DNA of 64,000 nt, from contig NZ_FOFM01000002.1 of NCBI RefSeq assembly GCF_900110875.1, positions 124,001-188,000 of the forward strand. Direction: 5' to 3'. Within the stretch, counting starts at the first letter, position 1. Each line of letters begins with the position of its first letter. This stretch comes from Pseudovibrio axinellae (GTDB lineage: Bacteria > Pseudomonadota > Alphaproteobacteria > Rhizobiales > Stappiaceae). Made by a program: the position numbers and the translations under genes. Below, in pieces: positions 18,512-26,974 of the stretch. Under the pieces are notes generated by a model. It made no database searches. It saw only the letters and a program-made list of their open reading frames with translations, and was not told the DNA's origin.

Positions 18512-19702
18512 TTAGCCCTTTAAACTCTCCAACGCGCGCGAAACATCTATCAGCAAGTCCTCTGGGTCTTCCAAACCAACCGACAAACGCAGTGTCTTGT
18601 CCGTGATACCAAGCTCAATGCGCGCATCTTCCGCTACACTTTGGTGTGTTGTCGTTGCCGGATGAGTGATCAGGCTCTTCGCGTCACCAAGGTTGTTAGA
18701 CAGGCTAACAATATCCAACGCATTTGAGAATTTAAACGCCGCTTCCTTGCCACCAGCCAAGTCAAACGCCAGCATGGTTGAACCACCTTGCATCTGCTTC
18801 TTAACAATGTCCGCTTGCGGATGGTCGTCTCGCCCAGGGTAAATCAGTCGGGAAACAGCAGAGTGATCTGCCAGATATTCAGCGATTTTGCCTGCGTTAG
18901 AGGTCTGGCGTTCAACGCGCAATGAAAGCGTCTCCAGCCCCTTCAGCAGCACCCATGCGTTAAACGGGCTCATAGCTGGGCCGGTGTGCTTGAACGGGTC
19001 ATGGAACTCCTCCAAAATCCACTTCTCGTCCGATAGAACAATGCCACCCAAACAACGACCCTGCCCATCAATATGTTTGGTCGCAGAGTAAATAACCACA
19101 TCAGCACCCAGAGCCAGCGGGCTTTGCCAGATCGCAGTTGCGAACACGTTATCGACAATAAGGCGTCCGCCAGCTTGGTGAATAATATCTGCGACCGCTG
19201 GAATATCGATCACTTCAAGGGTTGGGTTGGTAGGGCTCTCCAAAAACGCAACTGTGGTATTTGGACGAACAGCTGCTTTCCATTGCTCAATGTCAGTGCC
19301 ATCAATCAACGTGGATTCCACACCGTAACGCGGCAAAAGCTTTTCAATGATGTAACGACAGGAACCGAACAACGCCTTAGGAGCAATCACATGGTCGCCA
19401 GCTTTCACACAGGCCATGATCGCAGAATTAACAGCCGCCATACCAGAAGCCGTGCCGCGTGCAGCCTCGGCCCCCTCTAGGTCACACATTCGCTGCTCAA
19501 ACATTCCAACAGTTGGGTTTGCATAACGGGAATAAATATACCCCGGATTTTCGCCCAAAAAGCGTGCTTCTGCAGCTTCAGAGCTATCGTATACATACCC
19601 TTGTGTAAGGAAAATAGCTTCGGATGTTTCACCAAAGCTGGAGCGCGTTGTGCCCCCATGAACAAGCCGTGTTGCCGGCTTCCAGTTCTTTGCGTCTGTC
19701 AT
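18512..19702 (-). CDS. metZ: O-succinylhomoserine sulfhydrylase
   Basis: A 396-residue PLP enzyme of the Cys/Met metabolism family that makes homocysteine directly from O-acylhomoserine and sulfide. The substrate-binding YSRYANPTVGMFEQRM stretch is near 57-72, the phosphate loop near 87 (TASGMAAVN) and the PLP lysine in VIYSATKHIDGQGR near 210. Together with MetX-MetW it forms the direct sulfhydrylation route to methionine. The gene is preceded by a SAM-II riboswitch and a terminator-like hairpin and followed by its own terminator, so it is a single-gene unit under SAM control. Confidence 0.95.
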   Translation of the reverse strand: MTDAKNWKPATRLVHGGTTRSSFGETSEAIFLTQGYVYDSSEAAEARFLGENPGYIYSRYANPTVGMFEQRMCDLEGAEAARGTASGMAAVNSAIMACVKAGDHVIAPKALFGSCRYIIEKLLPRYGVESTLIDGTDIEQWKAAVRPNTTVAFLESPTNPTLEVIDIPAVADIIHQAGGRLIVDNVFATAIWQSPLALGADVVIYSATKHIDGQGRCLGGIVLSDEKWILEEFHDPFKHTGPAMSPFNAWVLLKGLETLSLRVERQTSNAGKIAEYLADHSAVSRLIYPGRDDHPQADIVKKQMQGGSTMLAFDLAGGKEAAFKFSNALDIVSLSNNLGDAKSLITHPATTTHQSVAEDARIELGITDKTLRLSVGLEDPEDLLIDVSRALESLKG

Positions 19703-19742
19703 CGCTCATTCCTGCCCGAAGAGGTGTTATTCTACCCCTTCA

Positions 19743-19768
19743 TTAAAAACCCCCGGCGCGGGCCGAGG
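19743..19768 (-). terminator. Terminator-like hairpin between the SAM-II aptamer and metZ
   Basis: On the minus strand CCTCGGC / GCCGGGG forms a seven-pair stem (one G-U) with a CCGC loop, and is followed by G and TTTTT. It lies between the SAM-II aptamer and the metZ ATG, so it is the probable expression platform, working by premature termination rather than by hiding the ribosome-binding site. Confidence 0.75.
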
Positions 19769-19783
19769 TCTGTGCAAGAACCC

Positions 19784-19845
19784 GACCCTTTAGCTACTTG
19801 TTTAACGTGGTTGCAAGCCGGTCGACCAAATCACCACGGAATAGG
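19784..19845 (-). promoter_or_regulatory. SAM-II riboswitch upstream of metZ
   Basis: On the minus strand the leader contains CCGTGGTGATTTGGTCGACC, then GGCTTGCAACCACGTTAAAC and AAGTAGCTAAAGGGT. These are the conserved blocks of the SAM-II (metA-type) pseudoknot: P1 from GTGG pairing with CCAC, the GATTTG loop strand, the GTTAAACAAG strand and the GCTAAA strand. SAM-II elements occur before metX, metZ and metC genes of Alphaproteobacteria and lower expression when S-adenosylmethionine is plentiful. The assignment rests on sequence motifs and is firm; the exact ends are approximate. Confidence 0.93.
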
Positions 19846-19969
19846 TCGCGATTTTACCTTGAAAATACAGTAGGGTCAATCAATCAGCACAGGTTGCAGA
19901 CTTGGCCTACGATCAAACTTACGTTAATCAGTAAACCAACGAATTGAATATGAGTGGGCGAAATCAAAA

Positions 19970-21076
19970 ATGACAGGCATTCTTCCGGCAAAAGCGATTG
20001 AGGCCATGTTTGAGCAAGGCGTGATTTGCGCCGATAAAGCTCCTGATGAAGATCAAATCCAGCCTGCCAGCCTTGACCTGCGCCTGAGTGCCAGAGCTTG
20101 GCGCGTGCGTGCGTCTTTCTTGCCCGGTCCAAACTCCAAGCTGGAAGACAAGCTGGAAAACATCATCCTGCACGAGATCGACCTGTCCAAAGGCGCCGTG
20201 CTAGAAACAAACTGCGTTTACATCGTCCGCCTTCAGGAAACTCTCGACCTGCCTGCTGAACTGTCCGCGACAGCCAACCCGAAAAGCTCTACCGGTCGTA
20301 TCGATGTGTTTACACGCGTCATTACAGATCATGGCCGTGCCTTCGACCGCGTCGAAGCTGGATACACCGGCCCGCTTTATGCAGAAATTTCTCCCAAGAC
20401 ATTCCCAGTTCTGGTCCGCGAAGGCTCCCGCCTCTCTCAAATCCGTTTCCGCAATGGCGAAGTCATCATCAATGATGAAGACCTGAAGGCAGTCCATGAC
20501 CAGCACACACTGGTTTCTGGTGGTATGGATGAAGATGCCATCAACAACGGCGTACAGGTCTCAATCGATCTGCAAGGTGACGGCAAAGGAAGTCTCATTG
20601 GTTATCGGGCAAAGCGCCACACAGGCGTGATTGATGTCGACCGCAAAGACGCGCAGGACCCCGCAGAGTTCTGGGAACCACTTCACAATCGCGGCGATGC
20701 CACACTCATTTTGGACCCGAACGAATTCTACATCCTCGTCTCGCAGGAAGCTGTCCACGTGCCGCCGCAATACGCAGCCGAGATGGTTCCGTTTGACCCA
20801 CTCGTGGGCGAGTTCCGTGTTCACTACGCTGGTTTCTTCGATCCAGGCTTCGGCCATTCAACCGTTGGCGGCACGGGCTCACGCGCTGTCCTAGAAGTGC
20901 GCTCACATGATGTGCCTTTCATCGTTGAGCACGGTCAGACTGTTGGTCGCCTTGTTTACGAGCACATGCAAGACGTACCAGAGACTCTTTACGGCGAAGG
21001 TATCGGTTCCAACTATCAGGGACAAACGCTCAAGCTCTCCAAGCACTTCAAATCCACAGAGCCGGTAGGAGCATGA
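19970..21076 (+). CDS. dcd: dCTP deaminase, long tandem-domain alphaproteobacterial form
   Basis: A 368-residue protein of the 2'-deoxycytidine 5'-triphosphate deaminase family (PF06559), which converts dCTP to dUTP for thymidylate synthesis. It is about twice the length of ordinary Dcd. The N-terminal half carries QPASLDLRLS near 32, ANPKSSTGRIDVFTRVITD near 101-119 and GYTGPLYAEI. The C-terminal half repeats the dUTPase-like beta fold (PFDPLVGEFRVHYAGFFDPG, then SRAVLEVRSHDVPFIVEHGQ). It is divergent from metZ, and a YigZ-family gene follows 4 bp after its stop codon. Confidence 0.9.
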   Translation: MTGILPAKAIEAMFEQGVICADKAPDEDQIQPASLDLRLSARAWRVRASFLPGPNSKLEDKLENIILHEIDLSKGAVLETNCVYIVRLQETLDLPAELSATANPKSSTGRIDVFTRVITDHGRAFDRVEAGYTGPLYAEISPKTFPVLVREGSRLSQIRFRNGEVIINDEDLKAVHDQHTLVSGGMDEDAINNGVQVSIDLQGDGKGSLIGYRAKRHTGVIDVDRKDAQDPAEFWEPLHNRGDATLILDPNEFYILVSQEAVHVPPQYAAEMVPFDPLVGEFRVHYAGFFDPGFGHSTVGGTGSRAVLEVRSHDVPFIVEHGQTVGRLVYEHMQDVPETLYGEGIGSNYQGQTLKLSKHFKSTEPVGA

Positions 21077-21080
21077 ATCC

Positions 21081-21629
21081 ATGCCCCTGTTCACCGTCGA
21101 GCGTGAGTACTATGCAGAGCTAGAGGAGAAGAAGTCTCGCTTCCTCGCTTTTCTGGTCCCTCACGCTGATTTCGCTCCAACACTGGCGGATCTACGCGAT
21201 GAGCACAAAAAGGCAAACCATCACGTCACCGCCTTCAGACGCATGCTGCCAGAAGGCCGCATCGATGAAGGCGGCAAGGATGATGGTGAGCCTTCAGGCA
21301 CGTCAGGGATGCCAACCCTGAAAACATTGATTGGCGCTGATCTGGTCGATGTTGGCATCATTATTGTTCGCTACTTCGGCGGAACCAAACTTGGAACGGG
21401 CGGGTTGGCGCGCGCCTACTCCGGCGTGACCAACCTTGCAATTCGCGAGGCTGAGCTTGTGCCATGGTTGCGCATAAAGACCCGTAGCGTCTCAGCAAGC
21501 TTCGCCAGAAGTGCCGAACTGGAACGCCAAATCATTTTGCTACAGCTGGAAATCATAGAGCGCACGTTTACTGAGGATGGCGTCACCCTCCTCGTCTCTG
21601 GCCCCGAAGGTCAAATCGACAAACTTTAA
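21081..21629 (+). CDS. YigZ/IMPACT-family protein
   Basis: A 182-residue protein of the UPF0029/IMPACT family. The N-terminal domain holds EKKSRFLAFLVP near 17-28, GEPSGTSGMPTLKTL near 70-84 and IIIVRYFGGTKLGTGGLARA near 93-112, the family signature. Eukaryotic IMPACT modulates GCN1-dependent translation control; the bacterial role is unclear. The start lies 4 bp after the dCTP deaminase stop, so both are probably on one transcript. Confidence 0.92.
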   Translation: MPLFTVEREYYAELEEKKSRFLAFLVPHADFAPTLADLRDEHKKANHHVTAFRRMLPEGRIDEGGKDDGEPSGTSGMPTLKTLIGADLVDVGIIIVRYFGGTKLGTGGLARAYSGVTNLAIREAELVPWLRIKTRSVSASFARSAELERQIILLQLEIIERTFTEDGVTLLVSGPEGQIDKL

Positions 21630-21713
21630 CCTACTGAAATAAAGCGGCTTTCATATTTCCACACCAGTCATAAACTAACCGAAATATTTAAAATACTAAT
21701 AAAAACTTACAGC

Positions 21714-21729
21714 TTGGCATGAGCCTTGC
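21714..21729 (+). promoter_or_regulatory. Sigma-54 promoter
   Basis: TTGGCATGAGCCTTGC matches the sigma-54 consensus TTGGCACG-N4-TTGC with one base changed, and the GG and GC doublets have exactly ten bases between them. It lies 60 bp before the ATG of the small gene at 21789, so transcription would start near 21741. Confidence 0.8.
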
Positions 21730-21788
21730 GGCTTGAATATCAGGAAACTGGTATTCGTCTCATTCTGAGACAGTCGGGGAGCTAAGTC

Positions 21789-22196
21789 ATGCGTGTCACC
21801 CGCACGGGAAAAGCGACAAACACTAATGTAGGCGCCAATAATCGCAATCGCGATAGTGTTGACCCGCGCACGGCAAATCAACGTGATCGCAAAGACGCAC
21901 CTGTCTCAAACAAAGACAATCACGCCAATCCCGGTAAACAACTGACAACACAAAACGATGCGCAGGCAGCCAACCATCCTGATACGCACAGCCTTCATCT
22001 GGACCCACACCGGAAGATACACATTTTCCGCAGCAATTCAGCCTTCGTCGCACACCTGATTGCAGTAAAGGAAAACGCCCCGCATCTCAGGAAGCATCGG
22101 CGTGTAGAACCCAAAGACGGCATCACCAGCTACCTCACCACCGCCCGCGCGCCCCGCAAAATCGGCGAAGGCCGGATCATTGAGTATCATGCGTGA
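21789..22196 (+). CDS. Small hydrophilic protein of unknown function under a sigma-54 promoter
   Basis: A 135-residue protein. Residues 1-75 are polar and rich in Asn, Asp, Gln, Arg and His, probably disordered. The last 55 residues look structured: SAFVAHLIAVKENAPHLRKH followed by a segment ending TTARAPRKIGEGRIIEYHA, a pattern I recall from short uncharacterised alphaproteobacterial proteins. The ATG follows GGGGAG, and a sigma-54 promoter lies just upstream, so expression depends on RpoN and an activator, pointing to nitrogen, motility or another RpoN programme. No enzymatic motif is visible. Confidence 0.75.
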   Translation: MRVTRTGKATNTNVGANNRNRDSVDPRTANQRDRKDAPVSNKDNHANPGKQLTTQNDAQAANHPDTHSLHLDPHRKIHIFRSNSAFVAHLIAVKENAPHLRKHRRVEPKDGITSYLTTARAPRKIGEGRIIEYHA

Positions 22197-22294
22197 GTTT
22201 GGGTCGTTGATCAGCTTTGTATCCGGCAGCTTTCAATCTGAAAAGCCGACCTGTTCCCAGATCGGCATTTACTCAACCCAATTGCAACTACCGC

Positions 22295-23890
22295 CTAATA
22301 CCCAAGCGCACAGCCGTCTTTGCGGGGGTCAGAACCGCCAATGAGACTGCTATTTGCGCGGTCGAACAAGATCGCCTGAGATCCACCAATTGGATCGCTT
22401 GACCGCACGACCTCATGTCCCAGCGCTTTTAGGCCATCCACTGTGCTTCCAGGAACAGATGTTTCCACCTGCAATGCCAAGGACGTTTCATCCATAAACA
22501 CACGAGGGCAATCAATCATCTGCTGCACATCCATGCCAAAATCCAGATGGTTAGAGAGCACATGCGCATGCCCACATGGTTGATACCCACCACCCATGAC
22601 ACCAAATGTCATGTACGGTTTATTATCCTGCACTGCCATGGCAGGAATGATTGTATGCATTGGTCGTTTTCCGCCCGCGATCTGATTAGGGTGACCGCGC
22701 TCCAGCGTAAAACACGCACCACGGTTTTGTAAAAGAACGCCAGACTTTGGCGTTGCAATTCCAGAACCGAAACCATGATAGATAGAATTGATGAGCGAAA
22801 CCGCCATTCCGCGATCATCAACCACCGTTAGATAAGTTGTGTCAGACTTAGGAGACAAAATTCTTTCTGGCTGACGAGGTAAAACAGCTTTCGGGTTGAT
22901 CAACGCAGCAAGGCGATCAATCTGATCGGAGCCGAGCAACTCTTCTGGCGAGAACCGCATATGATCACGATCGGCAAGAAACCGATCCCGACCTGAATAC
23001 GCAAGCTTTGCAATTTCCACCTCAAGGTGGAAGCGCTCAACTCCGACAGGGTCCATTCCCTTAAAGTCAAACCGCTTCATCAGCTCCAGCATCACCAGCG
23101 CAACAATGCCCTGCCCGTTCGGCGGCAGCTCGGCCACAGTAACACCCTGATAGTCTGTCGTAATTGGTGAAAGGTCGATCGCCTCATGCGCAGCTAAATC
23201 ATCAGCAGAAAGATAACCACCCTTTGCCTGCACAACAGCAGCGATTTCTTCGGCAATAGCTCCTTCATAAAAAGCAGTAGCACCTTCTGCTGCAACAGCT
23301 TCCAGCGTCTCAGCTAAGGCAGGGAGGCGCATCACTTCACCTTGCAAAGGAGCGCGTCCATCCTTGAGGTAATACCGGCTTGCACCTGCATCTCGCTTCA
23401 GGAAGTCAACACGGCTTTGCCAGTCAAACGCGGTCCGTGGGGTCACCGCAAAACCATCACGCGCGTATCCAATTGCCCGCTTTAAAACATCGGCAAAGGT
23501 CATCTTGCCGTGGTCCCGCAGCAGCTTCTCCCACCCGCGAAGTGCACCAGGTACAGTCACAGCATGAATAGAGTCAGGCGTAATATCCTGCAAACCGCCT
23601 TCAATCAGCTTTTCTGCTGTCACTGCTTTTGCAGCACGGCCGGATGAATTCATGCCAGACAGCGAACCATCTGGTTGTGCAACGATCGTAAAACAGTCGC
23701 CACCAATACCAGTCATATGGGGCTCAACAACACTGTGCACCGCAATTGCAGCAACTGCCGCATCAGCGGCGGTTCCACCCTCTCGCAAAATCTCTAATGC
23801 AGCATGTGTTGCCAGTGGGTGGGATGTTGCAGCCATAGCTGACGGCGCAAATATCGGTGAACGACCTGGACGTTGAAAATCTCTAAACAC
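22295..23890 (-). CDS. ggt: Gamma-glutamyltransferase family protein
   Basis: A 531-residue Ntn-hydrolase of the gamma-glutamyltranspeptidase family. The N-terminal helical part has GGTAADAAVAAIAV near 38-51 and HMTGIGGDCFTIV near 58-70. The autoprocessing site is the threonine in KSDTTYLTVVDDRG near 352-365, followed by SLINSIYHGFGSG. There is no signal peptide, unlike the periplasmic E. coli enzyme, so it is likely cytoplasmic and may act on gamma-glutamyl compounds or related amides rather than glutathione. The family's exact substrate varies, so the symbol is tentative. Confidence 0.88.
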   Translation of the reverse strand: MFRDFQRPGRSPIFAPSAMAATSHPLATHAALEILREGGTAADAAVAAIAVHSVVEPHMTGIGGDCFTIVAQPDGSLSGMNSSGRAAKAVTAEKLIEGGLQDITPDSIHAVTVPGALRGWEKLLRDHGKMTFADVLKRAIGYARDGFAVTPRTAFDWQSRVDFLKRDAGASRYYLKDGRAPLQGEVMRLPALAETLEAVAAEGATAFYEGAIAEEIAAVVQAKGGYLSADDLAAHEAIDLSPITTDYQGVTVAELPPNGQGIVALVMLELMKRFDFKGMDPVGVERFHLEVEIAKLAYSGRDRFLADRDHMRFSPEELLGSDQIDRLAALINPKAVLPRQPERILSPKSDTTYLTVVDDRGMAVSLINSIYHGFGSGIATPKSGVLLQNRGACFTLERGHPNQIAGGKRPMHTIIPAMAVQDNKPYMTFGVMGGGYQPCGHAHVLSNHLDFGMDVQQMIDCPRVFMDETSLALQVETSVPGSTVDGLKALGHEVVRSSDPIGGSQAILFDRANSSLIGGSDPRKDGCALGY

Positions 23891-24004
23891 GGAAAACCCC
23901 TCTTTTTGCTTGGCGTAGCACTTCGCTCCCCAACCGAAGAATACTCCACATCATCAACCTCTGATAAAATAAGGTGATTCAGCAAAATCTATCAGGAAAT
24001 ACTC

Positions 24005-24436
24005 ATGGCGCAATTTAATCTTGACCACGCCCGAACAATCATCTCAGCAGCATAAACAAAAGCAAAAGAACTCGGCCTGAAACCACTCACCATCGCTGTT
24101 TTAGATGCAGGCGGGCACCTCGTTGCACTCGAGCGTCAAGATGGTTCATCGATTCTCCGTCCTCAAATCGCAATGGGCAAAGCCTATGGCGCAGTAGCAG
24201 TTGGCGCTGGATCCCGTTGGCTCAACGACAACGCACAAACACGCCCTCACTTCGTGCAAGCACTCAACGGCGTCGCGGGCGGCAGCAATGTACCTGTGCC
24301 TGGTGGCGTGCTTGTACGCGATGCGGACAAAACGATCATCGGCGCAGTCGGTATCACCGGCGACACATCAGAAAATGACGAAGCCGCCGCAATTGCAGGC
24401 ATTGAGTCTGCTGGCTTCAAAGCAGACGCAGGCTGA
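24005..24436 (+). pseudogene. GlcG/HbpS-type heme-binding protein, interrupted by an in-frame stop
   Basis: From the ATG at 24005, preceded by AGGAA, the reading frame gives MAQFNLDHARTIISAA, then a TAA at 24053-24055, then TKAKELGLKPLTIAVLDAGG and onward to a stop at 24434-24436. The whole frame of 144 codons is the full length of the DUF336 (GlcG/HbpS) family, and the core landmarks GKAYGAVAV, PVPGGVLV and GAVGITGDTSENDEAAA are intact. One base change (for example from CAA, GAA or AAA) explains the break. An ATG at 24173 could restart translation of the last 87 residues, but that fragment lacks half of the fold. A sequencing error cannot be excluded. Confidence 0.85.
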
Positions 24437-24519
24437 CACGACATGGCCGCAGTTGTTGTCCTATAGTATGTCCATCAACTGCTTCACCTTTGTAAGTTAA
24501 TTAGTTTCGGGCCAGTTTT

Positions 24520-25134
24520 ATGCAGATCAGCTTTGTCATTTTTGATATGGACAATGTTCTTTACGATTACGATCATCCCAAACGCCTCACCGCTCTTTCC
24601 AAAATGACGGGCAGGTCGAAGGAAGACATCGACAGAACTGTCTTTGCTGGCCCGGAAGAAAACACTGCTGAAGAAGGCACACCCAACACAGCAGAAGGAT
24701 ATTTAGCGCAATATCAAAGACTTCTGGAATATCCAATTTCACGTGAAACATGGGTAGACATCCGCCGTGATATGATGACCGAATGGCCAGACATGCTCGC
24801 CCATGTGGAGGCAATCAAGCAAAGCCACGAAGTCGCGCTGCTTACAAACAACGGCATGATGCTGCAGGATGCGCTTTACGAAATTGCTCCCGCACTTGAA
24901 CCCATTTTCGGAGACCGAGGGCACGCATCTGCCGAGTTTGGCACACGCAAACCAGACCCAAATATTTATTTAACTCTCTGTGAGAAGTATGGTTTCAAGC
25001 CAGAAGAAAGCCTGTTTGTCGATGACCGGCTCGACAACGTCGAAGGCGCTCGCGAGGCTGGTTTAACAGCTTATCAATTTACAACAGAACCGGCATTTGC
25101 CAGCTACATCCGCACTCTTGGTCTGATCGACTAG
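24520..25134 (+). CDS. HAD-superfamily hydrolase, subfamily IA
   Basis: A 204-residue haloacid-dehalogenase-type phosphatase. Motif I is FDMDNVLYDYD near 8-18 with an Asn replacing the more usual Gly/Thr after the second Asp, motif II is the LLTNNG near 107-112, motif III lysine is in GTRKPDPNIY near 143-152, and motif IV is FVDDRLDNVEGA near 166-177. This layout resembles the YihX/epoxide-hydrolase-like branch. The substrate is probably a small phosphorylated metabolite, not identifiable here. It stands alone after the broken HbpS-like gene. Confidence 0.88.
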   Translation: MQISFVIFDMDNVLYDYDHPKRLTALSKMTGRSKEDIDRTVFAGPEENTAEEGTPNTAEGYLAQYQRLLEYPISRETWVDIRRDMMTEWPDMLAHVEAIKQSHEVALLTNNGMMLQDALYEIAPALEPIFGDRGHASAEFGTRKPDPNIYLTLCEKYGFKPEESLFVDDRLDNVEGAREAGLTAYQFTTEPAFASYIRTLGLID

Positions 25135-25317
25135 CCCGCATTCTAAGGAGCGCGCTAACCCACTATTCAGCAGATAAGCATTCTATTGCCCTCAAGCGCG
25201 ATTTCTCCTCGTAAGCTTTCCAATTAATCAGGCCAGCGTGCTGAGAGGGAGAGAGAACTGTATCTTCGCCTAACCAGGAGTTCTGCTGTACTCGCCGTAT
25301 TCATTGCGCTTGCAATC

Positions 25318-25950
25318 ATGCCAGCGATTGCCCTTGCCAGCTCATCTTTCGCGTGGCCGCGCGGTTGGATGGTTGTTGCATTGGTTTACTTCGCGCAGGT
25401 CGGCGTGGGCCTTTGGCTTGCCCGCATCAACCCCGTCTTGTTTAGAGAACGAACCACGATCCCAACCGCTCCCCTCAAACAAGACCAAAAAGCTACAGGC
25501 ATATTGTTTGGTTCCGTCTTTATCTACTTTTTCCTAGCGGCACTTGATGCACACATCTGGCAAGTTCTACCTCAAGACGGAGAGATCACACCGATCCTCA
25601 GAGGCCTATTTCTATACATGTGTGGCATAGCGCTCATCGTCTGGACCTTCAGCAAGAGTCCTTTCGCCAGACCCACTGCACAAGTCGACTTGGCAAAGGA
25701 ACAATGCGTCGATACCTGCGGTCCCTACGCTTTGATACGCCATCCAATGTATTTGGGGCTTATGATGTGCATCGCAGGCCTTTCTCTCATATTAGGGTCA
25801 AAGCTCTTCGCATTCATAGCCATTCCCCTGGTCTTCCTTGGCTTTTTACCTCTGATGAGAACTGAAGAAACCGAGCTGTGCGAAAGTGTGAAAGGGTACA
25901 CCAACTACACACAAAGAGTCCGCTGCCGCCTGTTTCCTTGGATTTATTGA
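25318..25950 (+). CDS. Isoprenylcysteine methyltransferase-like membrane protein
   Basis: A membrane protein of at least 210 residues with about five hydrophobic segments and the C-terminal ICMT/PEMT-type SAM-binding signature: GPYALIRHPMYLGLMM near 134-149, then RTEETELCES near 180. Bacterial members methylate unknown lipids or small molecules. The start is uncertain: the frame is open upstream to 25228 and encodes an extra hydrophobic stretch. The ATG at 25318 has no ribosome-binding site, whereas a CTG at 25258 follows a GAGGGAG-rich run. If the CTG is used, the protein gains 20 residues completing a first membrane helix. Confidence 0.8.
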   Translation: MPAIALASSSFAWPRGWMVVALVYFAQVGVGLWLARINPVLFRERTTIPTAPLKQDQKATGILFGSVFIYFFLAALDAHIWQVLPQDGEITPILRGLFLYMCGIALIVWTFSKSPFARPTAQVDLAKEQCVDTCGPYALIRHPMYLGLMMCIAGLSLILGSKLFAFIAIPLVFLGFLPLMRTEETELCESVKGYTNYTQRVRCRLFPWIY

Positions 25951-25955
25951 AGCAA

Positions 25956-25985
25956 AAAGCCGGAGACAATGCTCCGGCTTTCAAT
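25956..25985. terminator. Bidirectional terminator between the methyltransferase-like gene and phaR
   Basis: AAAGCCGGAG / CTCCGGCTTT is a perfect 10-bp stem with a six-base loop. On the minus strand it runs into TTTTTGC, serving phaR; on the plus strand it has only TTT before C, a weaker exit for the gene on that side. Confidence 0.85.
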
Positions 25986-26004
25986 CAGTATCTGCATAAA
26001 TGAA

Positions 26005-26622
26005 TTAGCTGTCTTTTTTCGTTGCAGCCAAGGCAGCGATTTGTTTTTGCATTTCTGCAAGCTGCTCTTTCAAATCAGAGATATCTCCGCTACTAGCCTG
26101 CTTTTCCGCTGGCTTTTGCGCTGCGTTTGTTTCCTGCGGTTTTGGAGAAGCCGGAGCATCAGACCCATCGCCCCCCTCAAATGGCAGGAACATTTTAATC
26201 GCACGATCGAAAATATCTGCGTTTCGTTTCACCTGGTCTTCCAGAACTTCAAAGGCGGACGTTCCAAAGGACTGGTTCATCTGCGAACGAAGTTTCTCCT
26301 GTTCTCGAGTAAGAGATGACATGGAGAATTCCAGATAGCTTGGCACGAGGTTTTGCATGCTGTCGCCATAAAACCGGATAAGCTGTCGCAAGAACGCAAT
26401 AGGAAGCAAGTTCTGCCCCTTGCTTTCCTGCTCAAAGATAATCTGCGTCAAGACTGATCGCGTGATGTCATCACCCGATTTCGCATCAATGACGACAAAG
26501 TCCTCTTCATCCTTCACCATCACCGCCAGGTCCTCAAGGGTCACATAGCTGCTGGTTCCGGTATTGTAGAGGCGCCGGTTGGCGTACTTCTTGATAATAG
26601 TGGCTTCGCTTGTCTTAGCCAT
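26005..26622 (-). CDS. phaR: Polyhydroxyalkanoate synthesis regulator PhaR
   Basis: A 205-residue regulator. The N-terminal PHB/PHA accumulation regulator domain is plain: IIKKYANRRLYNTGTSSYVT near 8-27 followed by the DDITRSVLTQIIFEQE segment. The second conserved block with FYGDSMQNLVPSYLEFSMSS lies near 82-101. The C-terminus is a Pro/Ala-rich linker and a coiled-coil-like KEQLAEMQKQIAALAA. PhaR binds DNA and PHA granules and restrains phasin and synthesis genes when no polymer is present. I use the ATG at 26620-26622 (MAKTSE), not the start 15 codons upstream. It is divergent from phaA. Confidence 0.95.
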   Translation of the reverse strand: MAKTSEATIIKKYANRRLYNTGTSSYVTLEDLAVMVKDEEDFVVIDAKSGDDITRSVLTQIIFEQESKGQNLLPIAFLRQLIRFYGDSMQNLVPSYLEFSMSSLTREQEKLRSQMNQSFGTSAFEVLEDQVKRNADIFDRAIKMFLPFEGGDGSDAPASPKPQETNAAQKPAEKQASSGDISDLKEQLAEMQKQIAALAATKKDS

Positions 26623-26974
26623 CAGATTTGAGTACCTCAATGCGCGATTACGGCTGATCAGAAACACTATCCCAATTTGCTTCGGCCAGCTCCCCCCTTA
26701 TCCCACATTTTTTAGATATGGAATTAACTAGTAAGCCGCAGAGTAAGCTAAACCCCACCTTTCGCGCTAGCCGTTTCATTAGTCTACTATGGTCTTAATT
26801 GGAATTATCGAATTCAACTGGCTTTCCCCCCTACAAATTGAATAGTCTGCCATTAGGTGTTCTACGAATTTAAAGGACCTCTTATGCTGCAATGCACCAG
26901 CACAGCTGTCTGCTCTGTTGATCTGCGTGAAACCAAAGAAGTCCCGCCTCATATATAATATTGGAGAATTGCAC
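26623..26974. other. phaR-phaA divergent regulatory region
   Basis: About 350 bp between the two starts. Known PhaR sites are TGC/GCA-rich, and GCTGCAATGCACCAGCAC at 26885-26902 is such a stretch, so autoregulation or control of phaA is conceivable. The only firm signal is the GGAG at 26963-26966 before phaA. Confidence 0.3.
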
